Below are positions 34,876-44,885 of a stretch of DNA of 64,000 bases, piece by piece. The notes beneath the pieces were generated by a model, which was given only the letters and a program-made list of their open reading frames with translations, was not told the DNA's origin and made no database searches. Position 1 is the stretch's first letter. Every line of letters begins with the position of its first letter. The position numbers were made by a program, and so were the translations under genes. This stretch comes from Silvania confinis (GTDB taxonomy: Bacteria > Pseudomonadota > Gammaproteobacteria > Enterobacterales > Enterobacteriaceae), in the NCBI RefSeq assembly GCF_025564085.1, contig NZ_JAMGZJ010000078.1, forward strand, positions 930,001 through 994,000, given 5' to 3'.

Positions 34876-36327
34876 ATGTCTCCTAATCAGGCCAGAACGT
34901 TTACGCTTTTCAGCGAGCACACCCCGTTGCGCAATGTGGTGGGGATCGTGGTGCTGACCACGCTGTTCTACTTTATCGGCGCGAAATTACGTCTGGTGGA
35001 GGAGTTATCGCTGTTCTGGCCGCTGAACGGGGTGATGGCGGGGGTATTTGCGCGCTACGCGTACCTTAATCGCCTGCACTATTATGCGATTTCGTATATT
35101 GCGATGCTGGTGTACGACGCGATCACCACCGACTGGGGGATCGTCTCGCTGACGATTAACCTCTCTAATATGGCCTTTATCATCACCGTTTCCCTGCTGG
35201 TAACACGCGATAACCGGCTTAAAAAAGAGACCCCGGATCCGGTCAATGCCCTGCGGTTGTTCAATTACTGTCTGCTGGCCGCGCTGCTGTGTGCCCTGAT
35301 TGGCGCGCTGGGTTCGGTGGGGCTCACCAGTCAGAGCTTCTGGCCGTTGTTTGCCGACTGGTTTAGCGAGCAATTCTCGACCGGCGTGCTGATTGTGCCG
35401 TGCCTGCTGACCATTACCATTCCCCGTTTCGAGCGCAATCTGCGCCTCGAGCACCTGATGCCGGTGGTGGCGCTGGTGGTCTCGGTGGTGGCGTCTGTGG
35501 TGATTGGCGGTGCCGGGGCGCTGGCGTTCCCATTACCGGCACTGATCTGGTGTGCGGTGCGCTATTCGCTGCCCGCGACCTGCCTGCTGACCTTTGTCAC
35601 CGGGGCGGTGGAGATCACCCTGGTCGCTAATTCGGTAATTAACATTGCCGCGACGACGGCGCTCACCACGCCAATGATGTTCTCCGCACGACTGGGGATT
35701 GCCACTATGGCGATCTGCCCGGTGATGGTCTCGGTCAGCGTGGCGGCGATCAATTCGCTGATCCGCCAGGTTTCTCTGCGTGCCGACTTCGACTTCCTGA
35801 CCCATGTTTACTCCCGTTCCGGGCTGTATGAAGCGCTGAAACGGGAAGAGTGCCAGCGTAAGAACCGCCACCTGACGGTGATGCTGCTGGATATCGACTA
35901 TTTCAAAAGCATCAATGACAATTACGGCCATGAGTGTGGCGATAAGATGCTGGCGGCCTTTGCGCAAAAAGTCCAGGAGACGGTCGGTGCCGACGGGCTG
36001 GTGGCACGCATGGGCGGAGAAGAGTTTGCGGTGGTAGTGAGCTGTGCCTCGACCCAGCAGGGCTATGCGCTGGCGGAACGTATTCGCACCTCTATCGAAC
36101 ACTATCCCTTCATCTGGCGCGGACAGACGTTGTTTTTAACCGTCAGTATTGGTCTGGGCAGTGGGCATTACGGCTCCTCGACGCTAATCGAAGTTTTTAA
36201 TCGCCTAATGACCGAAGCAGACGAATATCTTTATCGTTCGAAAAAAGCAGGTCGAAATCGCACCAGTGCGCGAATTGCAGAGGTTACGACTAGTGAGCGC
36301 GCGTCCTCCCCGACGGAACAACTGTAA
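34876..36327 (+). CDS. Diguanylate cyclase with MASE1 sensor domain
   Basis: 483 aa. Residues 20-300 form an eight-to-ten-helix MASE1 domain with the hallmark FWPLNGVMAGVF. A GGDEF domain follows (LLDIDYFKSINDNYGHECGD, ARMGGEEFAVV), with the active GGEEF variant. The RxxD product-inhibition site is absent (VGAD at that place). It would make c-di-GMP at the inner membrane. First of three co-oriented cyclase genes behind glsB; E. coli has only dgcF in this position. Confidence 0.88.
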   Translation: MSPNQARTFTLFSEHTPLRNVVGIVVLTTLFYFIGAKLRLVEELSLFWPLNGVMAGVFARYAYLNRLHYYAISYIAMLVYDAITTDWGIVSLTINLSNMAFIITVSLLVTRDNRLKKETPDPVNALRLFNYCLLAALLCALIGALGSVGLTSQSFWPLFADWFSEQFSTGVLIVPCLLTITIPRFERNLRLEHLMPVVALVVSVVASVVIGGAGALAFPLPALIWCAVRYSLPATCLLTFVTGAVEITLVANSVINIAATTALTTPMMFSARLGIATMAICPVMVSVSVAAINSLIRQVSLRADFDFLTHVYSRSGLYEALKREECQRKNRHLTVMLLDIDYFKSINDNYGHECGDKMLAAFAQKVQETVGADGLVARMGGEEFAVVVSCASTQQGYALAERIRTSIEHYPFIWRGQTLFLTVSIGLGSGHYGSSTLIEVFNRLMTEADEYLYRSKKAGRNRTSARIAEVTTSERASSPTEQL

Positions 36328-36424
36328 TCGTTTGCACTACTGGTGGAATGCACCCTCCGATATATTCACAAAACTAATAAATGGCTTGATACGTATTTTC
36401 AACGTCAATAGTATAATGGGCTGA

Positions 36425-37501
36425 ATGTATCGGAATAATCGTGTGATGAACGGAACTGACAGACTCAGTAAAGCCCCTCGCGTACCAGGTAGTCGGTTTG
36501 TCAAACGCATGTTTCTGATGCGGATCCTCGGAACATTCCTCTGCTTTTTACCTATTCTCTCGGTGTTGCTTGAGCAGCACCGTTCAGCGTGGCTTATCGG
36601 TCTGCTGGGCCTGAATGCCTTTGTCTGGCCTACCGTCGCCCTGCTGCGCTCGCGTCGATCCGCCACGCCGTTAACCACTGAACACCAGAATCTGGTGCTG
36701 GACGCTGCTGCGGGTGGGTTCTGGATCGCCATGATGTCAGCCAATCCGCTGCCGTCGATCACCATTGCCACTATTCTGCTGGCCGACCGACTGGCTGCTG
36801 GCGGTTTTCCGCTGATGAAGAAAGCGGGCGCGGTGATGCTGGTGGTGTTTCTGGCGAGCTGGCTGACGCAGGGGATGGCGCTGGTGCCGTGGGTTTCTGA
36901 ACGCACGATGTACGCCACGTTGCCGCTGATTGGTATCTACACAGTGGCGTTGAGCGTGCTGACAAACAGCATCGCCATGCGGCTGCGCTTTAAATCGCGC
37001 GAACTGGAACGCATCGCGATGATGGATCCGTTGCTGGATATCGCCAATCGACGGCTACTGGAAAAGCGTATCGATAATGAGCTGCACAACCTGCGGCAGA
37101 GTCGTCGCGAATCGGCGTTGATGTTCATCGATATCGACAATTTTAAAGATGTTAACGATCGCTTTGGCCACAAGGTCGGGGATATGCTTTTGGTGACAGT
37201 GTCACAAATATTGCATATCGCCACCCGTCAGACCGATACCCCGGCGCGGCTGGGCGGCGATGAGTTTGTGATTTTACTCCCGGACACCTCGCTGGATGAA
37301 GCGCGGGTGGTGGCGACCCGAATCATGGATGCCGCTGCGGTGATTGAAGATGTGGCCGAAGAAGCCGTGCAATGTACGATGAGTATCGGCATTGCCAGCG
37401 CTACCTGTGAGATGGGGGACGTTACCGACTGGTTACAGGCGGCGGACAATGCGCTTTATCAGGCAAAACGTGAAGGGAAAAACCGCATCTTTGCCCACTG
37501 A
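36425..37501 (+). CDS. Diguanylate cyclase with MASE2 sensor domain (DgcC/AdrA-like)
   Basis: 358 aa. An N-terminal MASE2 membrane domain (residues 25-185, FLPILSVLLEQHRSAWLIG) resembles that of DgcC/AdrA. The GGDEF domain has MFIDIDNFKDVNDRFGHKVG, the I-site RQTD five residues before GGDEF, and the catalytic GGDEF itself. It should be active and product-inhibited. The ATG at 36425 is used; the ATG at 36446 is an alternative with a GGAA about 10 nt upstream. Confidence 0.88.
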   Translation: MYRNNRVMNGTDRLSKAPRVPGSRFVKRMFLMRILGTFLCFLPILSVLLEQHRSAWLIGLLGLNAFVWPTVALLRSRRSATPLTTEHQNLVLDAAAGGFWIAMMSANPLPSITIATILLADRLAAGGFPLMKKAGAVMLVVFLASWLTQGMALVPWVSERTMYATLPLIGIYTVALSVLTNSIAMRLRFKSRELERIAMMDPLLDIANRRLLEKRIDNELHNLRQSRRESALMFIDIDNFKDVNDRFGHKVGDMLLVTVSQILHIATRQTDTPARLGGDEFVILLPDTSLDEARVVATRIMDAAAVIEDVAEEAVQCTMSIGIASATCEMGDVTDWLQAADNALYQAKREGKNRIFAH

Positions 37502-37550
37502 CAGGCGTCAGGATACACTAAGCTAGTAGAAAGCCATCCCCGGAGCTTGT

Positions 37551-38534
37551 ATGAAATCATCCTCACTGCCCACTAACGAAACGTCGCGTCTCGCAGCGTT
37601 ACGCGAATCCGGTTTACTGGAGGCGGGCGAACACGCCACTTACGATCGCCTGACCCGGCTGGCAAAACGCCTGTTTAACGTGCCGGTGGCGATGGTTAAT
37701 CTGATTGACGATCTTGTGGTAGTGGTAAAATCTGCCGATGGGGTCAGCGCTGAAAACCTGCCGCGCAACCTCTCTTTTTGTGCCCATACTCTGCTGGCCG
37801 ACGCGCCGCTGGTGGTGGCCGACACGTTAGATGATGCCCGTTTTGCGGATAATCCGCTGGTGACCGACATCTACCCGGTGCGCTTTTATGCGGGCTATCC
37901 GCTGCATCTCCCCGACGGGACCGCAGTGGGAACGCTGTGCCTGATCGATCATCTGCCGCGTCAATTTTCTTCTGAGGACGTTGCTGCGCTGGCGGATCTG
38001 GCCGCGCTGGCAGAGGTGGAGTTCGCCGCCACGTGTACCGCCATCACTGACAAACTGACCGGCTTGTATAACCGTCGCGGTTTTCATCATCTGGCCACCT
38101 ATGGCATTAAGGCGGCCCGTCGCCGTGCCGAGCCGTTAACTCTGGCCTGGTTGGATCTCGACCGCTTTAAACAAATTAACGCGCGCTACGGACGCACGGA
38201 CGGCGATACCGCGCTGAAAGCGGTTGCAGGACTGCTGCGATCCACCTTCCGCGAAGCCGATGTGCTGGCGCGCTACGGTGGGGACGAGTTTGCGATCCTG
38301 TTCGCCAACAGTGATGAGAAGGGGGCGTGGATTGCCATGCAGTTTCTCACCGAGCAGGCTGCCGTCTGGAATGAACATTCCGAATACCCGTGGTCGCTGT
38401 CGTTTGCCTGGGGCGTCACTGAGTTCAATCATGAACGCGACGATCTGCAGAGCTGGCTGACCAGGGCCGATGAGATGATGTATTCCATGAAGCAGCAGCG
38501 CGGTACCGGTACCGGCGCCGGTGGCGAAAACTGA
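37551..38534 (+). CDS. Soluble GAF-GGDEF diguanylate cyclase
   Basis: 327 aa without membrane segments. Residues 25-160 form a GAF domain of the type that starts with 'RLTRLAKRLFNVPVAMVNLI' and ends with GTLCLIDHLPRQFS; Cys in SFCAHTLL is typical of this group. The GGDEF domain has LDLDRFKQINARYG, an I-site READ and the catalytic YGGDEF. ATG at 37551 behind CGGAG, 49 bp after the previous gene, so the two may be cotranscribed. Confidence 0.86.
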   Translation: MKSSSLPTNETSRLAALRESGLLEAGEHATYDRLTRLAKRLFNVPVAMVNLIDDLVVVVKSADGVSAENLPRNLSFCAHTLLADAPLVVADTLDDARFADNPLVTDIYPVRFYAGYPLHLPDGTAVGTLCLIDHLPRQFSSEDVAALADLAALAEVEFAATCTAITDKLTGLYNRRGFHHLATYGIKAARRRAEPLTLAWLDLDRFKQINARYGRTDGDTALKAVAGLLRSTFREADVLARYGGDEFAILFANSDEKGAWIAMQFLTEQAAVWNEHSEYPWSLSFAWGVTEFNHERDDLQSWLTRADEMMYSMKQQRGTGTGAGGEN

Positions 38535-38616
38535 GATAAGAAAAACCTCTGACAGATGTTGTTGCGTTAATAAATTGTTGCGTTCATGGTGATGTTATTG
38601 ATAAAAGGGATAAAAA

Positions 38617-39144
38617 ATGACGTCATCAACCACCATTCAGATCTTCACGCGTGAGGCCATTCTCACGCACCTCCCTCAGTTAGCCGATATCCTGCACAGC
38701 TGCGTGCTGGGCGGCGCGTCGGTGAGCTTTATGCTGCCCTACAGCTATGAGCAGGCCTGCGATTTTTGGCGCGGCGTGGCGGACAGCGTCGGGCGTGAAG
38801 AGCGCACCGTGCTGGTTTGCCTCGATGCTGAAGGGCAACCCGTTGGCACCGTCCAGCTGATCACCGACCAGCCGGACAACCAGCCCCATCGTGCCGATGT
38901 TGCCAAACTGTTGGTTCACCAAAATGCCCGCCGTTGCGGCGCTGCCGGGCGACTGATGCAGGCGCTCGAAACGGTTGCTCGTGAGCAGGGCAAGAGCGTG
39001 CTGGTGCTGGACACTGCCACCGGCAGCGGCGCAGAGACGTTTTATCTGCGGGCGGGCTGGCAAAAAGTGGGGGAGATCCCGCGCTACGCCCTGATGCCGG
39101 ACGGTGAGATGACTGCGACGTCGGTGTTCTACAAATTTCTCTAA
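38617..39144 (+). CDS. GNAT-family N-acetyltransferase
   Basis: 175 aa, ATG at 38617 behind AAAGGGA. Acetyl-CoA binding region 'VAKLLVHQNARRCGAAGRLM' and the end 'FYLRAGWQKVGEIPRYALMPDG' are typical of GNATs related to those that acetylate small toxic amines or amino acids. The substrate is unknown. Confidence 0.78.
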   Translation: MTSSTTIQIFTREAILTHLPQLADILHSCVLGGASVSFMLPYSYEQACDFWRGVADSVGREERTVLVCLDAEGQPVGTVQLITDQPDNQPHRADVAKLLVHQNARRCGAAGRLMQALETVAREQGKSVLVLDTATGSGAETFYLRAGWQKVGEIPRYALMPDGEMTATSVFYKFL

Positions 39145-39202
39145 AATTATTCACAATTGCGGTTGGGTTTGATCAAAACAGGGTTTTGTGGTCGTAAAGT
39201 TT

Positions 39203-39227
39203 GATAAGTTATCGTACCAATCTTATC
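39203..39227. promoter_or_regulatory. Inverted repeat upstream of uxaB (possible ExuR-type operator)
   Basis: GATAAG (39203-39208) and CTTATC (39222-39227) are inverted; between them GTACCAAT matches half of the ExuR/UxuR palindrome. It lies 34 bp upstream of the GTG start. Confidence 0.35.
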
Positions 39228-39261
39228 AGGCTGTATGACTAATCATTACAAGGACCCCATT

Positions 39262-40713
39262 GTGAACACACTGAACCGTCGTGATTTTCCCGGTGCTCTC
39301 TATCCTGAACGTATCATCCAGTTTGGTGAGGGCAACTTCCTGCGCGCATTCATCGACTGGCAAATAGACCTGCTGAACGAACACACCGACCTGAATGCCG
39401 GTATCGCGATTGTGCGCCCGATCAAAAGCGATTTTCCGCCTTCACTGAGCACCCAGGACGGCCTCTACACCACCATCATTCGTGGCCTGAACGAGCAGGG
39501 CGAAGCAGTAAGCGATGCGCGTTTGATTCGTTCGGTCAACCGCGAAATCAGCGTTTACGACCAGTACGATGAATTCCTGAAGCTGGCGCACAACCCCGAG
39601 ATGCGTTTCGTCTTCTCGAACACCACCGAAGCGGGGATCAGCTATCACGCCGGGGATAAGTTCGACGATGCACCGGCGGTGAGCTATCCGGCCAAACTGA
39701 CTCGTCTGCTGTTCGAACGCTTCAGCCATTTCAACGGTGCTGCCGATAAAGGTTGGGTGATCGTGCCGTGTGAGTTGATCGACTACAACGGCGATGCCCT
39801 GCGCGAGCTGGTTCTGCGCTATGCCCATGAGTGGGCGCTGCCGACGGCGTTTACCCAGTGGCTGAACGATGCCAACAGCTTCTGCTCAACGCTGGTTGAC
39901 CGCATTGTGACCGGCTATCCGCGTGACGAAGTGGCAGAGCTGGAAGCCACGCTTGGCTATCACGATGCGTTCCTCGATACCGCCGAGCACTTCTATCTGT
40001 TTGTGATCCAGGGGCCAAAATCACTGGCCGCCGAGCTGCGTCTCGACAAGCTGGCGCTTAACGTGCTGATTGTCGATGACATCAAGCCATACAAAGAGCG
40101 CAAAGTGGCGATCCTTAACGGGGCGCATACCGCGCTGGTGCCGGTGGCGTTCCAGGCCGGTCTGGATACCGTAGGCGAAGCAATGAATGACGAAGAAGTC
40201 TGCGCCTTTGTCGAAAAAGCGATTCATCAGGAGATCATCCCGGTGCTCGACCTGCCGCGCGATGAGCTGGCCTCGTTTGCCAGCGCGGTAACCGGCCGCT
40301 TCCGCAACCCGTACATCAAGCATCAACTGCTGTCGATTGCGCTGAATGGCATGACCAAATACCGCACCCGCATTCTGCCGCAGCTGCTGGCAGGGCAGCA
40401 GGTGACCGGGCAACTCCCGGCGCGCCTGACGTTTGCACTGGCGGCGCTGATCGCCTTCTATCGTGCGGAACGCAACGGCGAAAACTACCCGGTGCAGGAC
40501 GATGCGCACTGGCTGACGCGTTTCCAACAGCTGTGGACGCAGCATCATGACCAGCAAATCACTACCCGCGAGCTGGTAACGACGGTGCTGAGCGTCAGCG
40601 ACCACTGGGAGCAGGATCTGACCCAGGTCAGCGGACTGGTAGAACAGGTTACGCTGGATCTGGATGCTATCTTGCTGAAAGGGATGCGCGAAGCGGTTAA
40701 ACCGTTGTGCTAA
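39262..40713 (+). CDS. uxaB: Tagaturonate reductase (altronate oxidoreductase) UxaB
   Basis: 483 aa from a GTG at 39262, which has AAGGA upstream and gives exactly the E. coli UxaB length and start ([10 protein letters not shown]). The ATG at 39235 would add nine residues not seen in E. coli. The catalytic K-x(3)-LN-x-x-H motif is [12 protein letters not shown]. It reduces D-tagaturonate to D-altronate with NADH in galacturonate catabolism. A terminator follows. Confidence 0.95.
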   Translation: MNTLNRRDFPGALYPERIIQFGEGNFLRAFIDWQIDLLNEHTDLNAGIAIVRPIKSDFPPSLSTQDGLYTTIIRGLNEQGEAVSDARLIRSVNREISVYDQYDEFLKLAHNPEMRFVFSNTTEAGISYHAGDKFDDAPAVSYPAKLTRLLFERFSHFNGAADKGWVIVPCELIDYNGDALRELVLRYAHEWALPTAFTQWLNDANSFCSTLVDRIVTGYPRDEVAELEATLGYHDAFLDTAEHFYLFVIQGPKSLAAELRLDKLALNVLIVDDIKPYKERKVAILNGAHTALVPVAFQAGLDTVGEAMNDEEVCAFVEKAIHQEIIPVLDLPRDELASFASAVTGRFRNPYIKHQLLSIALNGMTKYRTRILPQLLAGQQVTGQLPARLTFALAALIAFYRAERNGENYPVQDDAHWLTRFQQLWTQHHDQQITTRELVTTVLSVSDHWEQDLTQVSGLVEQVTLDLDAILLKGMREAVKPLC

Positions 40714-40718
40714 TAACG

Positions 40719-40741
40719 AACCCGGCTTCGGCCGGGTTTTA
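40719..40741 (+). terminator. Rho-independent terminator of uxaB
   Basis: ACCCGGC-TTCG-GCCGGGT stem with a UUCG tetraloop, then TTTTATT. Confidence 0.85.
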
Positions 40742-40911
40742 TTACAACAACCAGTAGTTACAACATACTTATAGCGTTTATTATCATGCCAAATCAGAGA
40801 CACCGTGCGGCCTGTCTCGCCTGGCAAAATGCCATCATTTTTTAACATACTTGCAACTGTGACGACGATCACGTTTAATAGTCAGCGCTATTTTCCCCAA
40901 TGAAGCTGATT

Positions 40912-41826
40912 ATGATTGTTCGACCTCAACAGCACTGGTTGCGTCTGATTTTAGTCTGGCACGGCTCCGTGCTTCCCAAAATCTATTCCCGGCTGTTTCT
41001 AAACTTTTTGCTCTCCATTGCCGTGATCATCATGCTGCCGTGGTACACCTCGCTGGGCATCCGGCTGACGGTTGCGCCGTTCAGCATTCTTGGCGTGGCC
41101 ATCGCTATCTTCCTCGGCTTTCGTAATAACGCCTGTTACTCGCGCTATGTCGAAGCACGCCTGTTGTGGGGCCAACTGATGATCGCCTCGCGCTCTCTGT
41201 TCCGGGAAGTGAAGAATACTCTGCCGGACGACCCCGCGCTGGGCGAGTTTGTGCGCCTGCAAATCGCCTTCGCCCATTGTCTGCGTATGACCCTACGCCG
41301 ACAACCGCAGGCCGACCAGCTTGCGGCATATCTTTCAGCGGATAACCTGCGTGTGGCGATGGATTCCAGCTCGCCCGCCAACCGTATTCTGCTGATCATG
41401 GGCGAGTGGCTGGCGGTAAGGCGTCGGGAAGGGCAGCTGTCGGACATGCTGTTCCACAGCCTGAATATTCGTCTGAATGATATGTCGATCGTGCTGGCCG
41501 GCTGCGAGCGAATTGCCAATACCCCGGTGCCGTTTGCCTATACGCTGATCCTGCATCGCACGGTGTATCTGTTCTGTATCATGCTGCCGTTTGCCTTGGT
41601 CAGCGATCTGCATTACATGACGCCGTTCGTGTCGGTGCTGATCTCGTATACTTTTATCTCGCTGGATACCCTGGCAGAAGAGCTGGAAGAGCCGTTCGGT
41701 ACCGAGAATAACGATCTGCCGCTGGATGCCATTTGTAATGCAATAGAAATCGACCTGCTGCAAATGAACGATGAACCGGTGATCCCGACGCGCAAACTGC
41801 CGGATAAGTATTATCAGCTGACGTAA
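40912..41826 (+). CDS. yneE: Bestrophin-family ion channel YneE
   Basis: 304 aa, E. coli YneE length, from the ATG at 40912 (MIVRPQQHWLR); an ATG four codons earlier is possible. Four membrane segments: residues about 20-45, 50-70, 205-225 and 230-250. The bestrophin signature region FLGFRNNACYSRYVEAR and the end EELEEPFGTENNDLPLD are conserved. Bacterial homologues form pentameric channels, reported to be cation-selective. It lies behind uxaB as in E. coli. Confidence 0.9.
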   Translation: MIVRPQQHWLRLILVWHGSVLPKIYSRLFLNFLLSIAVIIMLPWYTSLGIRLTVAPFSILGVAIAIFLGFRNNACYSRYVEARLLWGQLMIASRSLFREVKNTLPDDPALGEFVRLQIAFAHCLRMTLRRQPQADQLAAYLSADNLRVAMDSSSPANRILLIMGEWLAVRRREGQLSDMLFHSLNIRLNDMSIVLAGCERIANTPVPFAYTLILHRTVYLFCIMLPFALVSDLHYMTPFVSVLISYTFISLDTLAEELEEPFGTENNDLPLDAICNAIEIDLLQMNDEPVIPTRKLPDKYYQLT

Positions 41827-42070
41827 TTGCCTGCCGGGAGCGCTGTGTAAAAGGCACTTCCGGCGCGCAGAAATCATTCTTCTGTCCTGGTTTTCCCCGC
41901 GTTAGCGGCTGCTATAATTGTAACCTTTTACGATGCCATTCTTCCCACCACACTTCTTACACCGCAGCCGGTCACGGCGCCGCAACGTTATTGCTATGGA
42001 TGAGGTTTCCAAAAAACAAAACCAACCCTGACATCGAAATGACGGGTCGATGTTGACTGACGGAGGGGGT

Positions 42071-44857
42071 ATGTCAGATTTTCTCAAACCGGAAAGGGTC
42101 GATGAATGTTTATCGCGCCATTTTCCCGAACTTTGGCCATCAGCGTCGCATCGCGCGTTGTTTTGCCAGCAAAATGCCGCAGGCACCATTGAGCTGTATG
42201 CCAATACCGCAGTGGATCTAACCCCACCTCATCAACCCTTCGTGACAATCAGCGAACATCAACTCTCCCCGTGGATTACGCTGCTCAATGTCATTGAGCC
42301 GCTTAATACGGTGATCGTCGCCGGGCAGGATCTGTATGCGACAGTGTTAGGCCACGCCAGGCGTGAACGCTGGAAAGTCGGCGTACAACGCGTCGTGCAT
42401 GAAGGCGATGGTCAGGCCCCGGCAAATTTTGGTACCGACGCTGAACAGCGCGCGGCTCTGCGTATTCTTACCACCCGAAATAACGCGCAAAAGCGGGTCG
42501 TGCTGATAGAAATTTTAGGCACCGATCTTTTCTATCTGCAGAGTAATTTTGCCTGGACGGAGAACGCCGCATTCGATCTTAACATCTGCCGATCGTTAAC
42601 CGCGCTGTGCAAGTTGGTGATTCCGCAGCTGGTTGCGCGCAAAAGCATCACCGAGATTATTGTTCTACAAAGCGCGTCAGCCGACAGCGTTTATGCAATG
42701 GAAAATATGGAGCCGTATCACCCTCTGTTGCGCATTGAAACCGACCCTGATGGGCTGGCTACCAGCAACCGCGAGGAGTTGCAGCAGTTGCTCCGTCGAT
42801 CGTCGGTAGGTGACAGTGTCACGAAAAATATGGCTGAATGGCTTAGCTCGGCTCGCAAACGTTTTGCTTTCGTTGAACGTTCGCCGCTGGACATCGCCGC
42901 TGTGACAGCGGAGAAAACCCGTCTGTTGCGCCTTTTCTTACAGATATTTCACAGTCAGGATAGGGACATTATCCGGGGCTCGAGTGCAGAACTGACTCAG
43001 TTTACACGTCAGGATGAATTCACCTTTCGTCTGCGACGCGCGGCGCTATTACTGGCCCGAGCCAGGCTGGGTGAACTGACAACTGCGCACCAGTCTGACA
43101 TTGATATCTTGCTGATGACTTCAACGGAAAACGACATCTGGTGGCAGCCCGCCATCACCGCCTTAACCCAGCACTGGGTGCAGCATGATTTACCGGATAA
43201 CTGGTTAGCCCAACTCCACGATCGCGGCACCGCCGCACTGCTGGCAGTATCCTCTGAAAGTGAGGTCAACTACGACAAAATTCGCACGGCGTGGCTGCGG
43301 CTGGTAGGCAGTGATGAGAATGAATTTATCCTGCCGTTCGCCACTTATCGCGATGAGGTCAGTTTGGGTGGCAACTATCGCCAGCTACACCGGCTCGTCG
43401 ACGCGGCGTTAGCGGGCGAGGTGAACGATAAAAATATCACCCACCAGCGTAAGGCGTTACTGGCTGAGCGCGACAGAATACAGTTCTATGCAACCTTAAC
43501 CTTTGGTCGGGATTACTATTCGGATCAGATGATCCGCCGCTTGCTGGAGAAAGCCAAAACGGCCTGGGGTCATTCCAGGGAGCATTTCACTACCGAGTTT
43601 CTGTATTTATTCAGTCGAGAACAGGATGTTGTCGAGGCCGAACGTTGTTCTTCCGCCTGGATCAATGCCTATCCAGAGGACGATAACGCCTGGTTTTATC
43701 AGGCCACGGTAAAAAGAGAGCAGGGGCAAACGGAAGAGGCCCGGCACTGTTTTTTGCAGTCCGCCACGCTCACTGACTATAAAAAACCGGCGTTAGTGGA
43801 AGCGGCACTCTGTCTGTGGGCTGCGAACAACATCGATGCAGCAGAAGCAGAACTCTGGCCGCTGATCGATGCGAACGATCGCTTTCCTCCCGCCTATGCC
43901 GTACTGGGTCTGATCCGCATTGTTGCCCATGATTATGCCGGGGCGCTGGCGTTATTCCGCCAAATCACCCTTGAGGATATTGATGCCAACGGTGTGCTCT
44001 ATCCCTGGCTGCACTGTTTGTTATTGCAGGAGGGATGGGCAACGGCCAATGCCGCGTTTGCAGAGAGCGCGAACCGCCTCAGCGATCAGGAGCTGTCGCG
44101 CTACATTACGGGTGCGGCGTTATCCCTGAATGGCACTGAACAAGGATGCCAGGTTGCGGCCCACACCTTTGCGCCGTTGTTAAAATTTGAAGAACCCTGG
44201 AACAGCGCCATTGATACGGTGATGGCCTGTTGTTTTAAAAGCGGTGACTGGCAGACCGGGCGCGAGCTGGCACTAAGCGCCCTGGCGAATCCCTGGGGCA
44301 GTGAATCGCAGGCCTTACAGCTGGTGTACTCTTTCTTGTATCAATCACAGGCGCAGGATTTTACGCAGGGTCTGGCGCTGGCAGTCGAGTTTACGACGCG
44401 TTTTCCGGACTCTTTTTTACTGTGCAACGTGGCAGGTGAACTGGCTGAAGCCACCGGGCAGAGCGGGGAAACCTGGTTTTTACGCGTCTGTGCGTTGTTA
44501 ACCGCGATCCCGGTCATCCAGCGCGATGAGCGCCAGAGTATGACCCTGGCGCTGGCGCTGTGTAATTTGCGCCAGTTCCCGCAGGCTTACGACAGCCTTC
44601 CGCTCCAGGTCACCGAGCCGGAGCACATTCTCAGCCGAATATTGATTGCCTGCGTGGCGGGTATTAATGATATCGATGAGTTTTATTCACTGGCCAAAGC
44701 CCAGCTCCTGTCGGCGGAGTTTATGGAGGTGAAAGCAGCGTTACACGATCACCTGACGGATTTAGAGCGATATGGTCAGCGCGGGTTAATCCCGGACTGG
44801 AACGTCTATCATGCGATTGCGGTCGGGCTTTTTACTCCAGAGACGGATGACGACTGA
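42071..44857 (+). CDS. Large hypothetical protein with C-terminal TPR-like repeats, 928 aa
   Basis: The ATG at 42071 follows GGAGGGGG. The product is soluble with no signal peptide. Residues 500-800 look like tetratricopeptide helices, for example 'YPEDDNAWFYQATVKREQGQTEEARHCF' split over two helices. The N-terminal 250 residues look like an alpha/beta domain (RVVLIEILGTDLFYL, ITEIIVLQSASADSVYAM), which I do not recognise. It stands alone between yneE and AHSA1, which is not the E. coli arrangement, so it is an insertion relative to E. coli. Function unknown; a scaffold or surface-polysaccharide-associated role would be guesswork. Confidence 0.8.
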   Translation: MSDFLKPERVDECLSRHFPELWPSASHRALFCQQNAAGTIELYANTAVDLTPPHQPFVTISEHQLSPWITLLNVIEPLNTVIVAGQDLYATVLGHARRERWKVGVQRVVHEGDGQAPANFGTDAEQRAALRILTTRNNAQKRVVLIEILGTDLFYLQSNFAWTENAAFDLNICRSLTALCKLVIPQLVARKSITEIIVLQSASADSVYAMENMEPYHPLLRIETDPDGLATSNREELQQLLRRSSVGDSVTKNMAEWLSSARKRFAFVERSPLDIAAVTAEKTRLLRLFLQIFHSQDRDIIRGSSAELTQFTRQDEFTFRLRRAALLLARARLGELTTAHQSDIDILLMTSTENDIWWQPAITALTQHWVQHDLPDNWLAQLHDRGTAALLAVSSESEVNYDKIRTAWLRLVGSDENEFILPFATYRDEVSLGGNYRQLHRLVDAALAGEVNDKNITHQRKALLAERDRIQFYATLTFGRDYYSDQMIRRLLEKAKTAWGHSREHFTTEFLYLFSREQDVVEAERCSSAWINAYPEDDNAWFYQATVKREQGQTEEARHCFLQSATLTDYKKPALVEAALCLWAANNIDAAEAELWPLIDANDRFPPAYAVLGLIRIVAHDYAGALALFRQITLEDIDANGVLYPWLHCLLLQEGWATANAAFAESANRLSDQELSRYITGAALSLNGTEQGCQVAAHTFAPLLKFEEPWNSAIDTVMACCFKSGDWQTGRELALSALANPWGSESQALQLVYSFLYQSQAQDFTQGLALAVEFTTRFPDSFLLCNVAGELAEATGQSGETWFLRVCALLTAIPVIQRDERQSMTLALALCNLRQFPQAYDSLPLQVTEPEHILSRILIACVAGINDIDEFYSLAKAQLLSAEFMEVKAALHDHLTDLERYGQRGLIPDWNVYHAIAVGLFTPETDDD

Positions 44858-44885
44858 CCCGGTGTAAAAGAGACATGGCCTGCAC

